Source: Ligustrum vulgare
Taxonomy: Eukaryota; Streptophyta; Magnoliopsida; Lamiales; Oleaceae
NCBI GenBank assembly: GCA_963555705.1
Contig: OY743187.1
Location: 14,212,133 to 14,276,132 of the forward strand
Direction: 5' to 3'
Length of the DNA: 64,000 nucleotides
The notes beneath the pieces were generated by a model that did not search any database, was not told the DNA's origin, and saw nothing but the letters and a program-made list of their open reading frames with translations. The translations under genes and the position numbers were made by a program. This document shows, piece after piece, positions 43,516-56,161 of this stretch. Within the stretch, counting starts at the first letter, position 1, and every line of letters begins with the position of its first letter.

Positions 43516-46317
43516 TTAATATGTTTGATTGTGTTAATTTTATAAGTGGAAAATTAGAACTTTAATGTTGATTGTGTTTGTTGGTTTGCATCAAAAAGTA
43601 GGACAAGTGGTCACGTGCACGGAAAGTAAGAATTTGATTTCTAGGGCAAATTAGGTCAATCAAGCATGATTAAATCCATGACAAATTATTGCACCTCCTA
43701 GTGTTTTAGCCTTTTAGGTGGCTCCTGCCTAAAATGCAGATTTGAACGTTATAGAAATTGGAATAACTGCATTCCATACCATCTTTTTATTCCTTATTAA
43801 AATTTTACTTACATTAATATTTTAATTAGTTTTTACGTATTTTTTTTCTTTTCAAAACAATATTCTCACCAACATCGCACAATCACCTCCGTGCCACCTC
43901 CATTTTCCTCGACAAGGCTCGATGTGTTGTTTGAAAGACATCATTATTGAGTTTTCACCAATTTTTCACAAATTCTACAAAGTATTTGATGAAATGTCTG
44001 ACCGAATATAATGAAATGAAAATATCGTAAAAGTTTCAAAGTTTCAAATTGTGATACTAAATTTAAACCCTAAGTATCATAAAAAAATTGAAAAGATTTC
44101 AAGTTATGATATCAAAATTTTGAAAGTATCATAAGCATCGTGTTGTGATATTCTAAACGTATCATAAGTTTCATAATATGATACTTATAATAATAAATAA
44201 CGTATTCTTTAGTAATAAAAAAAATTGAAGTGTTTTTCAGTAATTTTTTAAAATGACATAAATTTTAATTATAATATCAAAATTGGTTATTCGTACAAAT
44301 GACTCCATAGAAATTTATAGCAAGAGGTATAGCTTGGGGGAATTGACAAATATAACACTAGATTGAGGTAACTCAAGTTTGCACATTTTTCTAAATGTAA
44401 TGACTAAAATGGTATTAGAGTAAAACAGAATATCCAAGTTTCAGTTCATAGAGTAAAACAGAATATCCAAGTTTCAGTTCATATATCCGTTCATATTTGA
44501 AATTTAGGGTAATTATATTGAAGTCACAATATTTGTTAATTACATCACATTTTATTTTTAATAAATATTCCTAAACTTTTCTTATTTTTACACTTTTGCT
44601 CTCAAGTTTTCTATATACATTTTTTATCATCAACCAATTATTAATTTTTATATCTTGTCCATAAACATGATTTTTGTCCAAAATATTTCTAATGAGGGAG
44701 AAAGAAACTTATTTATGTATCGTATTTTTAAATAATCGAAGTAAATAACTAATACAAAATTCAAAAATAAATATTTGCCCCCTTTTTTAATGCACATTAA
44801 CAAAATATTTGGATATAAATTTTGATTAAAAGCAAAATATTTTAATAATTAATTGAAAGTTAAGAATAATAATACTTTGAAAAGAAATTGAGGATATAAA
44901 AGCAAAAGTGAGCGAATATTTAAAACTTTCATGTAATTAAAATGTGGTGTGGATATTAAAAATTGTTGTGTGAATATAATTAGCGTGAAATTTATCATGT
45001 ATTAGGCGTTTGATTGAATTGCGAGGGTAGCATATTGAATGTAATATTTATACATAAAAAGTTTGGTTATAAGTAAGTTTATACTTTTAAGGAAATAAGT
45101 TCGGTTATCATCTCCAATATTAACATGACCATCTCGAAAAATGATAATATACTCAAATTATATATTTTTTATCTTTAAATTAATCACAAAAAGAACTTTT
45201 TCCAAGCAAGGTAAGGTTTTTATAAACTAGGACTAGGAATATTTACATCAAGTTGACAAGAACAAGATATGAATGGCAATCAAGATATTTTCTCTTCACT
45301 TTCTAGAGAGAATCACTATTCTGTAAGCAACTTTTGCCCTAACTTATTTTATTTGAAGTTGTAACTTTCTTTCTTTTCTTTATTTATTTGACATACTATT
45401 TGATAAATCTCATATATAGTCACTGAACTTTAATTAGTATCAATTGAATCATTAAACTTCAATTTAGTTTTTAATTTCACTACTTTTTCGCTTAATATTA
45501 AATCGTCACCCCCCCACCCACCCACCCAAAATTAAAGTTAGTTAATAATTGAGATAAATTAAAGTTTGATGACCTAATTGGGATTTTAGTCGAAGTTCAC
45601 ATAAAATTATTGCTTAATATTAAATCGTCACCCCCCTCCCCCACCCGGTCCTTTTTAATCGAAAGAATTACAAAGATATTTCTTGGAATTTTATCTTATA
45701 ACTCTCTCTTTCTAGCTTGTGTTAGGGTGGGAAATTAAAATTTCATAATTTTGAAAAATGTTTTCACTAAGACAATTTAATTAAGTACTAAATCATTTTT
45801 AAAACAGTCCTTTAAAATGTTAAATGAGACAAAATGAACCTCAAAAGATGTCTATTTAATTATTGAGATAAAAATTATAATATGTGTATAACAGTCTCTA
45901 AAAATGTGTCCCTTTGTGACTTTGTCCTTCCTTCTGTTAAGATAAAATTTCCAAATGGTGTGTGATCACATGATTGAGTCCTTAAAATAGTATTGTGGAA
46001 GTATGAGCCAGCCCCATGTGGACTGGAGGCTTTGAACTCAACAAAATACTCTGTCTTAGAGATAAATCAGAGACTTTGCAGCAGAGAGATCCCCCCCCCC
46101 CTCGTGCGCCTCACACGCTCATCCAGCTCCAACCCTACACTATCTTTTGACCATACACACACATTATATATATATATATATATATTTGTGTACGAATACA
46201 TTTTTTAGGTAAAATGTGTTGTTGAAAATTGGAGAGAGAAAATAAATGTGATTAAAAAAAATTTGAAAAATTGTGAAAATTAATAACTTATTTAAACGAA
46301 AGCTGCCAAACGGAGAG
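43516..46317. other. Gene-free AT-rich interval
   Basis: A 33-bp tandem duplication (GAGTAAAACAGAATATCC...) lies at 44418-44483. CTTAATATTAAATCGTCACC followed by a C-run occurs at about 45493-45520 and 45612-45640. A C(9-10) run is at about 46091 and (TA)n at about 46165-46184. I see no gene or complete transposon. Confidence 0.45.
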
Positions 46318-46320
46318 TAA

Positions 46321-46966
46321 GAGCATCTCCAGCAGATTCTTTATATTTAAAGAGCATTTTTCACACTTTAGAGAGAATTTATAAATTTATAGAGCTATTT
46401 TTTTTAAGTTACTCCAACAGCCTCTTTATCTTTTCCTCTATATTTTTCTTTTTCCAAAGAACATTAATTTTTTCCCTCAAATTTTGTTATTCCTCTAGTT
46501 CTAAATAAACCTCTTTCCTGTCTAGTATTCTCATTTGAGCTATTGTACTGATTTTCATCCCTATCAATTACAAAATTCACGTTGCTGGTTTCCCGCAAAA
46601 AAAATAAAAAATAAAAAATAAAAAATAAATAAAAATACAAATAATTCACGTTGAAGAAAAATTGCAAACACAGAGAACAAATATACACACATATGAATAT
46701 AGCGTTGACGGTTGATACAAGGGTAGTTGAAAATATGATTGATAATTGTGCATGATATTTAATAAAGAAAGATGGAGGATATTGAAAAGTGAAATATTCC
46801 AATGTATTTAATAATAGAGAGTGAATTTGGCTCTCCAAATTTGGAGAGCCAAACCCACTCTCTAAATTTAAAAGTTAATTTAAAGAGGCTGCTGGAGTAT
46901 TATTTTAGGACCTTACTCTTTAAATTAAAGAGAATTTTTAGTTTAAAGAGTTTGTTGGAGATGCTC
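46321..46966. mobile_element. PIF/Harbinger-type MITE, 646 bp, TAA target duplication
   Basis: Ends GAGCATCTCCAGCAGATTC and TTTGTTGGAGATGCTC, flanked by TAA (46318-46320 and 46967-46969). Subterminal blocks AAAGAG/CTCTTTA are repeated. Internal ORFs are not transposase. Relative of the element at 24137-24433. Confidence 0.8.
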
Positions 46967-46969
46967 TAA

Positions 46970-49500
46970 GAAGGCATACGAAGAGCGACCCCAGCTTAGG
47001 CGTGGCCATCGAGATTAAAACTCCTTAATCCTAGGAGAAAGTAATCAAGATTAGATCAATCTCAGAAGTCAAAGTTGAGTTGATGAGAGTATTAGAGCAT
47101 CTTCAATACATTTCGTGGATTGAGAAAATATACTTGACACATATGTAAATATATGAAATATGGTAACAATCTTTCTCCAATGCACAACGTGAATTAGGAT
47201 GTTAGGCTCACGTGAGGCTAAAAAAATAGACATTGTGAATTGTTCCGTCTACATTTAGACGTTCCATGAGACATGCTGACTCAGTATTAATTTTTATTTT
47301 ATAATTATTTAATTACTTTAAATAAGGATGTGACCCAATTAAGTTGTATGGTATAAATTAGTTTCTTTTTGAACTCTGCAGTAAATTAGAGATAATGTGG
47401 TAATTAATTTTAGTTTTATTATAAAAAAAATACCACATAATCAATATTATTGAAATATAGAAAGAACCATTGGAGAATAAATTTTGAACTGCTCTGTCTA
47501 TTTATTATCCACTCTAGAAGTCCGTTTACTTTATCGTCACATCAACCACAATCCACGTTATGCATTGGAAGTGCTCTTTGTAGAGAATGATAGTTCATCT
47601 TTCGAGTATCAAGATTTGTATAATCTTATAGAAGTCAAAGTTGAATCGATGAAAGTATTAGTGAAGTATATTTGAACAATCTTAGAAGTACGAAATTGAA
47701 TCCATGAAAGTGTTAGTAGCAAATGAGAGTTTAATGTCCAATTAATGTACATATATGATTGGCATAGGGGATATCCCACTATATAATTCGATCTAGACTT
47801 TAAAATTTGAAATCTATTTAAATTAGTAATATATTAGATATGTATTCAAAAGTATTTAATACTATACAATTCAACAAGAAAATATTTTAGAAGCTAGTTT
47901 TTTTAAAGTGAAGGCGTGCAAGTCCAAGGCAATAGACAAATTTGCACATACACAGATGCGGTCCCGAGGGTGTGTAGGTATTGTGATTGCACAAAATCTT
48001 AATATTATAGAGGTACAAAAAAAAAATTATTATAAGGCACTTAAAAAAAAAAAATTGATTATAGGACACAAAATTTTGTATAAGGTATCATTTTAAATTA
48101 TCGTACAGATCATCCAAAATTTTAAGACTGACCCAACACGTAGCACATATAAATACATATGGTAGTCAGTCCATTGGATCCTTTGCACGTGAGATTCATT
48201 ACCCCAGTGATAAAAAATGAAAATGCTAACTTCAACCCATTTGTCACGTGAGAGTGGATTATTTCCTCTTGTATTTTACAAGACTAACTCCTTAATGAAT
48301 AATGAACTTCAATTTTGGAATCAACGAGAGCTAAATTTGTATAGATATTAGACGAAATTTTATCAAATATTCTATTGTTTATTTTACATTATTTAATTTA
48401 ACGTATCAAACTTGTATTCTAACTATTTGAAAAAAAAAAAAAAAAACATTTATCCATAACCTTTTAAATAAAATGTCACGAAATTATAATTATAATGATA
48501 CTTCCCATTTAAATATTTTATAACTATATTTTTTTTTTTTGTCAGCCTTTTTTTTCACTTAAATTAATGTTTTTTATTTAGATGCCTTCTATTTAAATTT
48601 TTCATAAACTAATGGAGATATATAATACCTCAATTTGAGAATTGAAATTTGGAATTATAACCTTCATTTCCTGTTGTATCGTATCGTACCGTGTAAAAGT
48701 TTAAACATGATAAAGTTGATCACTATGCGTAAAAAAGAGGGTAGATTAAGAATAGGTGAGGTCCAAGATTACCCATTGATTAGTGGTTAAAGGTACAAGA
48801 AAAAGGTACCCTCAAAATTGGGAATGATAATAAAAAATAAATCAGCCCATTAATGTCTCTAATTACTAGTGCTTAGTGACTAGTATTTGTCTGTGAATTT
48901 TAGCTTATAGCAAACAGTGTTCCATTATTTAAGCACAGTTTTCCAGTAGTGGGAGTGGTTTTTGGATTGTTGTCATCTTTAATTTCCCAGAAATCGAGTT
49001 TCCTCGTACATGTCTTGTCGATGCACATAAATGATGCAATTCATTTGGAAATGTTTTTTTCCTTTTAGTATATCCCATTTTTGCCCACCATTATATATAT
49101 TGTTAGAAACGTCGATAAATCGTTTATAAATATTATTTATAAATAATAACGTTACAGCATTTCATTGATCTTTCTTCTATTAAAGTAAAAAATAGTGAAT
49201 GAAAACTTATGTCCAACCGATATTGTTGAGTTTTCGAAAAAATCTTTGATAAATTGTGATCTTGAAATAAATTGTTACTTAAAAATTTGTAAATACATGT
49301 ATTTATTTAAACATATCTTCATGATGAGACCGATAGAGTTTCTTTTTCTTTTTTTTTTCATATTAATAACTACTTGATGTTCCTTTTCAATTTTTTATTT
49401 TGCATTCCATTATCTTCTTTCTTAAATTTTTAGAATATTTCATGCTTTTTTACTTTTCTTTATAATCGTTCTCTTCTGCATTTTTATTTTGCATGTATAT
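46970..49500. other. Gene-free interval
   Basis: AGAAGTCAAAGTTGA.T.GATG with following GTATTAG occurs at about 47066-47095 and 47631-47662, suggesting an insertion or old duplication between them. Otherwise AT-rich and without recognisable features. Confidence 0.4.
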
Positions 49501-49507
49501 TATTTCT

Positions 49508-49712
49508 GTTGACGGTGCCTACCTCTGGGGTGTTTACGGAACGTCAACACACGAATCGTCCACTGCATAGTGTGGATTTGTTCCAGGCGAGGTGGACGCA
49601 TCCACAGGAGATTTCGAACCTTGGACCTATGGAACTTAAGAATTCCAAAGGCCTCACTACTACCACAAAGCCACGTTGTCCTGCCTTGGGGTGCTTACAG
49701 GGCGTCAACAAT
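49508..49712 (-). mobile_element. tRNA-derived SINE-like element, minus strand
   Basis: On the minus strand, GTGGCTTTGTGGTAGTAG (A-box-like) is followed about 45 bp later by GGTTCGAAATCTCC (B-box-like). The borders are GTTGACG (left, plus strand) and CGTCAAC (right). A direct repeat GGGGTGTTTACGGAACGTCAAC-like / GGGGTGCTTACAGGGCGTC lies at about 49525-49546 and 49688-49709. Confidence 0.5.
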
Positions 49713-51084
49713 TTCATTTTTGAATAATAAGTTCAACAAAAAACATATTTGCATCATATATAATCCTAGTCCCTAGATAGGGAAGAAAGAATATATAAAC
49801 TCAACATGTTCTTAATGATTACAAGAGGAAGAATATTGAGTCAAAATGAAAGAATAAATAGGTTCATAAGAGCAATATTTGTATATACTATTTTTAATAT
49901 CCTCGGTGCATTCTTACCTACTGATCATGATATTTTATCTTCTTTTACGAGAATATATTGTCACGCCAAAATAATTAATTGTTCTTATCTTGGAGATTTG
50001 AGATAAATGTTTAGACTATAGTATTTTAATGAGATGAATTATGAAATTTTTATTTCACCGATTTTTCCGAATCCTTCAAATCGAGTGGAATTTTTGAATC
50101 TCCTTCAAGAGAGCGATGCACCGTCTCATTAAATTTAATTGTTTAACTATTAAAATTTGGTGGTGGCAGCCATTTCAAGAAGAGGTAATTTTTGTTTAGG
50201 GTTGAAGCTCTTAACACTAGGAGATGACAAAATTAGTTTAAAGGGTAATAAGGAGTGGGTTTGAACAGCACCCACGTTTTCCCAATAACTTCTTACTCTT
50301 TTTCCAATTTTAATAGTGAATGATCTCTCACTCACTCACAAACTTATACTTCTCTTAAGTACGACTAAGATCAATTTATCTGAAAATTTAAATCGTTACA
50401 TATTATTTATAAATTCAAACTTTAAAATGCACTCAAGTGCGCTGATTAAATTCATTATTTCTCAAAAAACATAACACGTACATAATTTTCATAAATAAAA
50501 GACAACAACACTTTGAGATCAAAACTTTTACATGTTAATGTCACGTTGATTTAGTACATTTACTTGTTTACATATATATGGCTCCAGTTTGACTCGGATA
50601 AAATTTGAATTATTAGTAAATTTTCATAAAAGTTGGTAAAATATGTGGTTAATAAAAATTGTGGATCTCATAAAATATACGATTAAAATCATGAGGTTTT
50701 TTTTATTAAAAAAAAATGTATATGAACCAAACACAAACATATAGGACTTTTGTCTAAGATATTATTTCCATTTTTTTTCTTAAATTCATTTTCAATTATA
50801 CGTCCCTATGAAACCTGTCAATATTCACATTTTTCAATAAATTCCAACCACACATTTGAACCCTTTGGTTCGGTAAACAAGAATAAACTGTTTATATATA
50901 TGTTTATAAACTATACAATTTTTCAAATTATTTTTTATCACAAATATTTTCTCTCTTCAATTTTTAACCACTACTTTTTACCCCAAAATTATAAATAAAT
51001 CAATTTATAAATTAATCAGTAGTACCAAACGAAGACACGTAATGCAGCTCTCTTTCTCACGCACAAGCAACCACGCACAAAATA
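49713..51084. other. Gene-free, one TTTATAAAC-type MITE
   Basis: About 50873-51030 (GTTTATAAACTATACAATTT, then CCACTACTTTTTACC, then ATAAATCAATTTATAAATT) is another copy of the high-copy MITE. Nothing else is recognised. Confidence 0.45.
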
Positions 51085-51102
51085 ACAAGTGACCCTATTG
51101 AC

Positions 51103-51368
51103 GCCCCCAGGGCACATCTTCAAGTGGCAAAGGGGATGGGTGGTAAGTGCTCAGCGCAGCTGTGTGCTTGGTTCGATTCCCCGCAAGGTGGAATTGGCCT
51201 TGTGGCAAGCGGGAGTTATTGAGATTTGCTCATGCTTACCATAAGTCCTTCCACCCTGACTACTTAGAGGCATAACCTGGATTTACCTTCCCGAACCAAT
51301 GGCCTTGGGCGTGGTCGGTTCGGGCCCTCAGGGTGTGGACTACACCTTTTTTTTTTTTTTTTTTTTTT
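51103..51368 (+). mobile_element. SINE (266 bp) with 18-bp target duplication
   Basis: Flanked by perfect ACAAGTGACCCTATTGAC (51085-51102 and 51369-51386). It starts GCCCCCAGGGCACATC, has A-box-like GTGGTAAGTGCTCAG and B-box GGTTCGATTCC (about 51171), and ends in a T-run of about 22. The perfect duplication implies recent insertion. Same family as the inverted copy at 11024-11255. Confidence 0.88.
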
Positions 51369-51723
51369 ACAAGTGACCCTATTGACAAAATGTTGTGTAT
51401 GTACTCGAGGAATAAATATATTCACTTCTCTCTCTCTTTCTTTCTGACACAAACACACACACATGCAGCCACACACCAACCCTATTGACAAAATGTTGTG
51501 AAACCAAATAATATGGTAGTATGAATTTTAATTGAAATCAAAACCAACCATTAATCTCAACAACGTAATTCATGAAATCCACGACTTTTAATCATACATC
51601 TTATTATCTTTTGTCAAAATTTACTAAAAATTTAATTTTAATCTCCAATTACACAGAAGCTAAATAATATATTTCCCCCCCAAAGAATAAATATATTTCC
51701 TCCCTCTCTCAAGTGACACTCCA

Positions 51724-51731
51724 TATATAAA
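51724..51731 (+). promoter_or_regulatory. TATA box of the PLATZ gene
   Basis: TATATAAA lies 141 bp before the PLATZ ATG. It predicts a start near 51755 and a leader of about 110 bases. Confidence 0.5.
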
Positions 51732-51864
51732 TGCCCTATAATCCATACCCTAATCCCTCTCTTTCTCGAAACAGGATCAATCAGGATAGAAATAAAGCAT
51801 TGGGTCGAATTCTTCTTTTATTACCGTGGTCTTCATAACCATCGATCATTTCGTGTAGACAATA

Positions 51865-52410
51865 ATGGTAGGGTTTTTTCCATCGAATTCTTCGTTTTCC
51901 TTTTCTTCTTTTTATTATCTGAATTGTTACGCTTCATCAGGGAAATCAGAAGCCTGCATGGTTGAAAGCTCTCTACGTGCAGAATTTCTTCGCGCCTTGC
52001 TCAATTCATGAAACTGCCAAGAAAAATGAGAAAAATATTTGCTGTTTGGATTGTTGCACAAGTATTTGCCCCCATTGCGTTCTTTCTCATCGCTGCCACA
52101 GACTTCTGCAAATTCGACGCTATGTGTATCACGAAGTCGTTCGATTAGAAGATCTCGAGAGACTTATCGACTGCTCGAATATTCAGGTTTGCTAGAACAA
52201 ATTAAATTTGGCTAGCTGCGTGTGTTTTATTTGAGAAAATTCATTATATTCTTGTAACAGGCCTACACTATAAATGCTTCAAAAGTGGTGTTTATCAAAA
52301 AAAGACCTCAGAACAGACAGTTTAAAGGGTCTGGAAATTATTGCACTTCCTGTGATAGAAGCCTCCAAGATCCCTTTATCCATTGCTCTCTAGGCTGCAA
52401 GGTAATTCAA

Positions 52411-52454
<44 letters not shown>

Positions 52455-53511
52455 TGTGCATTCGATCTAAATTACATAGCTTGGTGCAAAGTTTACTAGT
52501 TAGGTTGTCTTCAACAGGATAGTTGTGTTTATAAATGAAATATTATTGTTTTCGAGATAAAATGTGTCATGGAAAAATTGTTTCGAAAAATGTTTATAAT
52601 TAAAAAATGTTTTAGAAATTATATTGTTTATGGTTTATGAATGGTTTAAAGAACAAAGGCTAAATTACAAACGAAATTTAAATATAAAAGTTTAGGCTTT
52701 TAAAGAATTGGGATCTAAGTCTAGTCTTTGATCAATGTCTAGTCCCTAGTCGTTTATGAAGATTTCGTACATGTTAATTAGGTTTGGATGAAAACATAAA
52801 TCCGACATGGCCTAAATTTTTCAATGAATAACTTTTTTCCTGTCGCAAAAAGTTCAATGTTTGATAAAATGATGAAATAAATTAACCTATATTGTGAATG
52901 TATGATTCGAATTGAGAGTATATACGTAACACTGGCATGTTTTATAGATAAAATTGACTCCGCTTTTTCATCCTTTACTTCAATAGAAGCAAAGTTTACA
53001 CTTATTCATTAATTATGAATCTTGTTCGGTATATTGAACATCGATTAAATTGTCCAGTACTGTATACCACAATTGCAGTAAAGTTATACGTACAATCCAA
53101 ACTGGTCCACAAGTGAAGAACTATACTAACTAGCGATATATTTGAATTTCTTGAAAGGTTGATTTTGTTCTTAAACAGTACGAGGGCCTCTCTCCTTTCC
53201 TAAGAGTTTGCAAAACTTTGCAACTCAGTCCAGATTTCTTTATCCCCCAAGACATAGGAGATGATGAAATGACAAACGAAACCCAACATTCTACAATTGT
53301 CGACAGTACAACCGATGATCATAATCAACATTCTTCATCAGACGGCTCAGAGAACACCAGCTTTGTTTGCACTGATTATGTCAAAAAGAAGAGAAGCACT
53401 GGATTATATGTCTGTGGACGATTAGCCAATAAGATAATTCCTGAAGAGGACATGGCTACAAGTATGATCAGTAGAAGAAAGGGCATTCCTCATAGATCAC
53501 CTTTGTGTTAG
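51865..53511 (+). CDS. PLATZ zinc-binding transcription factor
   Basis: Plant AT-rich sequence and zinc-binding protein, expected to bind A/T-rich DNA in the nucleus. Coding exons are 51865-51867 (the ATG alone), 51941-52186, 52261-52401 and 53158-53511; 247 residues, usual for the family. The N-terminal zinc region has C21-x2-H24, C36-x2-C39, C44-x2-C47 and H51-x2-H54. It is followed by RRYVYHEVVRLEDL, and the second zinc region C111-x2-C114-x10-C125-x3-C129 comes next. The C-terminal part is Ser/Asp/Asn-rich then basic (VKKKRSTGL). The start is chosen because joining ATG to exon 2 gives MGNQKPAWLK, the normal position before the WLK motif. An internal Met is unlikely, as the motif would be lost. 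Confidence 0.9.
52411..52455 (+). repeat. Compound (CT)n(CA)n microsatellite in PLATZ intron 3
   Basis: About 12 CT units followed by about 10 CA units, starting some 9 bases after the exon 3 donor site. Confidence 0.85.
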
Positions 53512-53829
53512 GGAAAAAAATTAACATAGTTTTTTACTATAAAAATTGAATTTCTTTAGACATTTTTAGTCAATTATTAATTACTTGGTCGGGGTGTTTT
53601 GTCTTAATGGCATCACGTGTATTTCTCAATTCCCAAGTTTACAGTTTAATTAGTACATTTTCTGCCTTTTTTGAAGTTTGAATGTTTGACTAGTCAAAAT
53701 CAATTAGTTAGAATTAAAATTATTCTAACAAAAGACATTATGGGAAAGATTTTGTTAATTGTACACCTACACTTGTACCCATGTGAGATATGATTCTAAC
53801 ACCTTGCATAGTTGCAAGTGTGAGTATAA

Positions 53830-54003
53830 GAGTTTGTTTGGTAAAATAAAAATTTTTATCACAACTTTTCAAATTTAATTTTAACCATTCATTCTTAGTC
53901 AAGTCTACAATTTTTGACTTTTCAAATATCTTTAAACCTCTCATCCATCAAAAAAAAAAAAAAATCACAAAAACTTTTAAAAATCACATTACCAAACAGA
54001 CTC
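53830..54003. mobile_element. 174-bp MITE with GAGTTTGTTTGGT ends
   Basis: GAGTTTGTTTGGTAA and TTACCAAACAGACTC are inverted complements flanked by TAA (53827-53829 and 54004-54006). It begins about 315 bp past the PLATZ stop. A poly-A tract of about 17 lies inside. Confidence 0.7.
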
Positions 54004-54048
54004 TAAATCTATCAAAATCTCTGCAGGAAGATAACTTATAAATGTTAG

Positions 54049-54666
54049 GGTTTGTTTGATTTGGTCAATTCCTTGGAAATGAAAATTGTTTTTCATGGAA
54101 TTTCATTTTTGGTATCTTTGATAGTGTTTTTGCTAGGTGGAGTTTATTTTTCATCTTATCTTGATTTTCGTGTTTTAATTTCCTTGAAAACTAAGAAATT
54201 TTTTTTTTTTTTTTTGGAAATTCTTTTTCCACATTTACCTCCACTTTCAAATGTCATTTTCAATTTCAATCAAATATATACAAATCCTTTAAATTGTCTT
54301 GCATAAAAAATAAGTTCTTAACAATTTAATTATCTGAAACTTATTTCTTTCCACCTAAATATCATGTTGCAATTAAATGGACCTTTAGAGACGAATTCCA
54401 TTTAGTATACCACATGATGGTTTCGATTAATCAGAGGTAAAAGAGTCAACAATGAATTGAATGTTAGAGCTCCATTTTCTTAAAAATAATCTTTCTTAAA
54501 TTTCATTTTCAATCATACATTCTTTATAAAAAAAAAGAATTTACACTTAATTTTAATCACATGTTCAATCTCTTCCAAAACTTATTTTTATAAGGAGATT
54601 TCTGAAAGATCTCATCTGAAAAATATTGTGTTTTTTCATGTATTGGTACGGTGGAGGGGAAAAAGG
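54049..54666. other. MITE-like sequence and gene-free DNA
   Basis: 54049-54300 resembles the TTTCATGGAA family (TTTGTTTGATTTGGTCAATT, then TTTTTCATGGAATTTC) with a long T-run. The rest has no recognisable feature. Confidence 0.4.
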
Positions 54667-55304
54667 ATATACAAGAAATGAGGGTTATGGGGACGACATT
54701 TGATAACAGTGTAGAGGTTTATAAACTTGTATATTTATGATTTTGAAATAAAATATATGGTTGAAAAATGAAGAGAAAAAATATGTGTGATTAAAAAATG
54801 ATTTTGGAAATTATGGGGTTTATAAATCGATTTATAAACCATTTACCAAACACTTGCTTAATTGTCCCTAGTGGTCGTCCCTGTAGGTCCGTATTAGTAA
54901 CTCAACAAGGACGAAAAAAATCGTCCCAATAAATTCATGATTTATAGAGAATAATATCGTCTCTATAGCTTTGATTTTCGTCTTCCAACTTCATCAAAAT
55001 AATTATTCCAACTAATCCATTGAGACGACAAAATGTCGTTTTAATAAATATTTAATCTATAGTTCTATCTCTATTGAAACGAAAAAATAAGTCGTCTATA
55101 TAAATTTTGGACCTATAGAGACAACATTCGTTTCAATATATGACAGACCTATAGAGATGGCATTTGTTTATTAGGACGACATTTGTCCTTATTGTTGGTC
55201 CAAGAATTTATAAACGACATTTCGTTATCATCTCTATAGATTAGATCTATAGAGATTAGATCTATAGAGACAACTTTTATGTTCTCCTCTCTTTTCTTGT
55301 AGTG
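54667..55304. mobile_element. CACTA-like non-autonomous element with nested MITE
   Basis: The right end is the inverted form of CACTACAAGAAAAGAG. The left end ATATACAAGAAATGAG is a decayed counterpart. GACGACATTTG/GTCGTTTT and TCTATAGAGA words repeat in both orientations, as subterminal repeats do in CACTA elements. A TTTATAAAC-type MITE (about 54700-54860) has inserted near the left end. No transposase is present. Confidence 0.6.
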
Positions 55305-56160
55305 ATAGACCTTCTTTTGAAGTTTTATTAATTTAGAACTCGTGAAATAGAGGGCATCCTAATACCATCACCATGTAGAGAAGAGGATTGATCTAGTGTC
55401 CACAATGGGCACTAGATATGGCACCCATCCGACACATGTCGGATGAGAATTGGTTATGGATGGATGGGCCCACTGCCCCCCACTCATAGGGGGGTGGTTG
55501 TGGGTTTTATAGTATACCCATTATGGGTTTTATATCAATTTCCATGTAGAGAAATGCAAGAAGTTTCTTGAGATGATGTTCGATTAATTGGTGCTCTAGT
55601 TAGGACCCGGATGATGATCACATAGTTTAGAATTTTCAGCTTGTTTGTACTCTCGTGTTAATTTGGTCTAGGTGAAAACTTTCAAATTCTCCCTCAAATC
55701 TATATCTATATATTTTATAAAGGCAAGTGAGATTCTGGAATCTCAATTGAGCAGAATCTTTTTTTTGGAATCTTTTTTTGAATATAGTCAGTTATTTTCC
55801 ATTTTGTGGTTTTCATGTGGTTATTGAAGTAGTGGATCATCAAGGTAGTGGGCAGTTTCTAGGTCACTGGATCGTAATAGTTGTGAGCCATAACTGCAAA
55901 ATGTAAAGAATTAACTTCATTCATCAGGATTTCACAATACTTTGTCTACAAATTATCCAAATCATGTAATATACATTTTCAAGGGTTTCTGATACTACCT
56001 TTCAGATGCGGAAGATTTCCTCCAGTTGTGAGGACGGCAATGTCTGTCAATGGCAGATTTGAACATATAGTATTGTCTCGCTTTTGATCACGCAATCAAT
56101 GCCAATAATTGCTCCATCACCCGTCACATCCGCCTCCATCACCCGCTACATACGCCTTCG
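55305..56160. other. Gene-free interval
   Basis: The 55394-55540 part is GC-richer and has short inverted words (ACCCATCCGACACATGTCGG, CCCACTGCCCCCCACTC). CCCATTATGGGTTTTATA-like repeats hint at a small unidentified element. No gene is seen. Confidence 0.35.
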
Positions 56161-56161
56161 C

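Noticed and set aside
46464..46838. 124-codon minus-strand ORF
   Set aside because: It is inside the PIF/Harbinger-type MITE and consists of low-complexity hydrophobic sequence.
51163..51190. Possible tRNA gene (GGTTCGATTCCCC)
   Set aside because: The B box is good, but no full cloverleaf follows, and the 18-bp target duplication plus T tail show it is a SINE.
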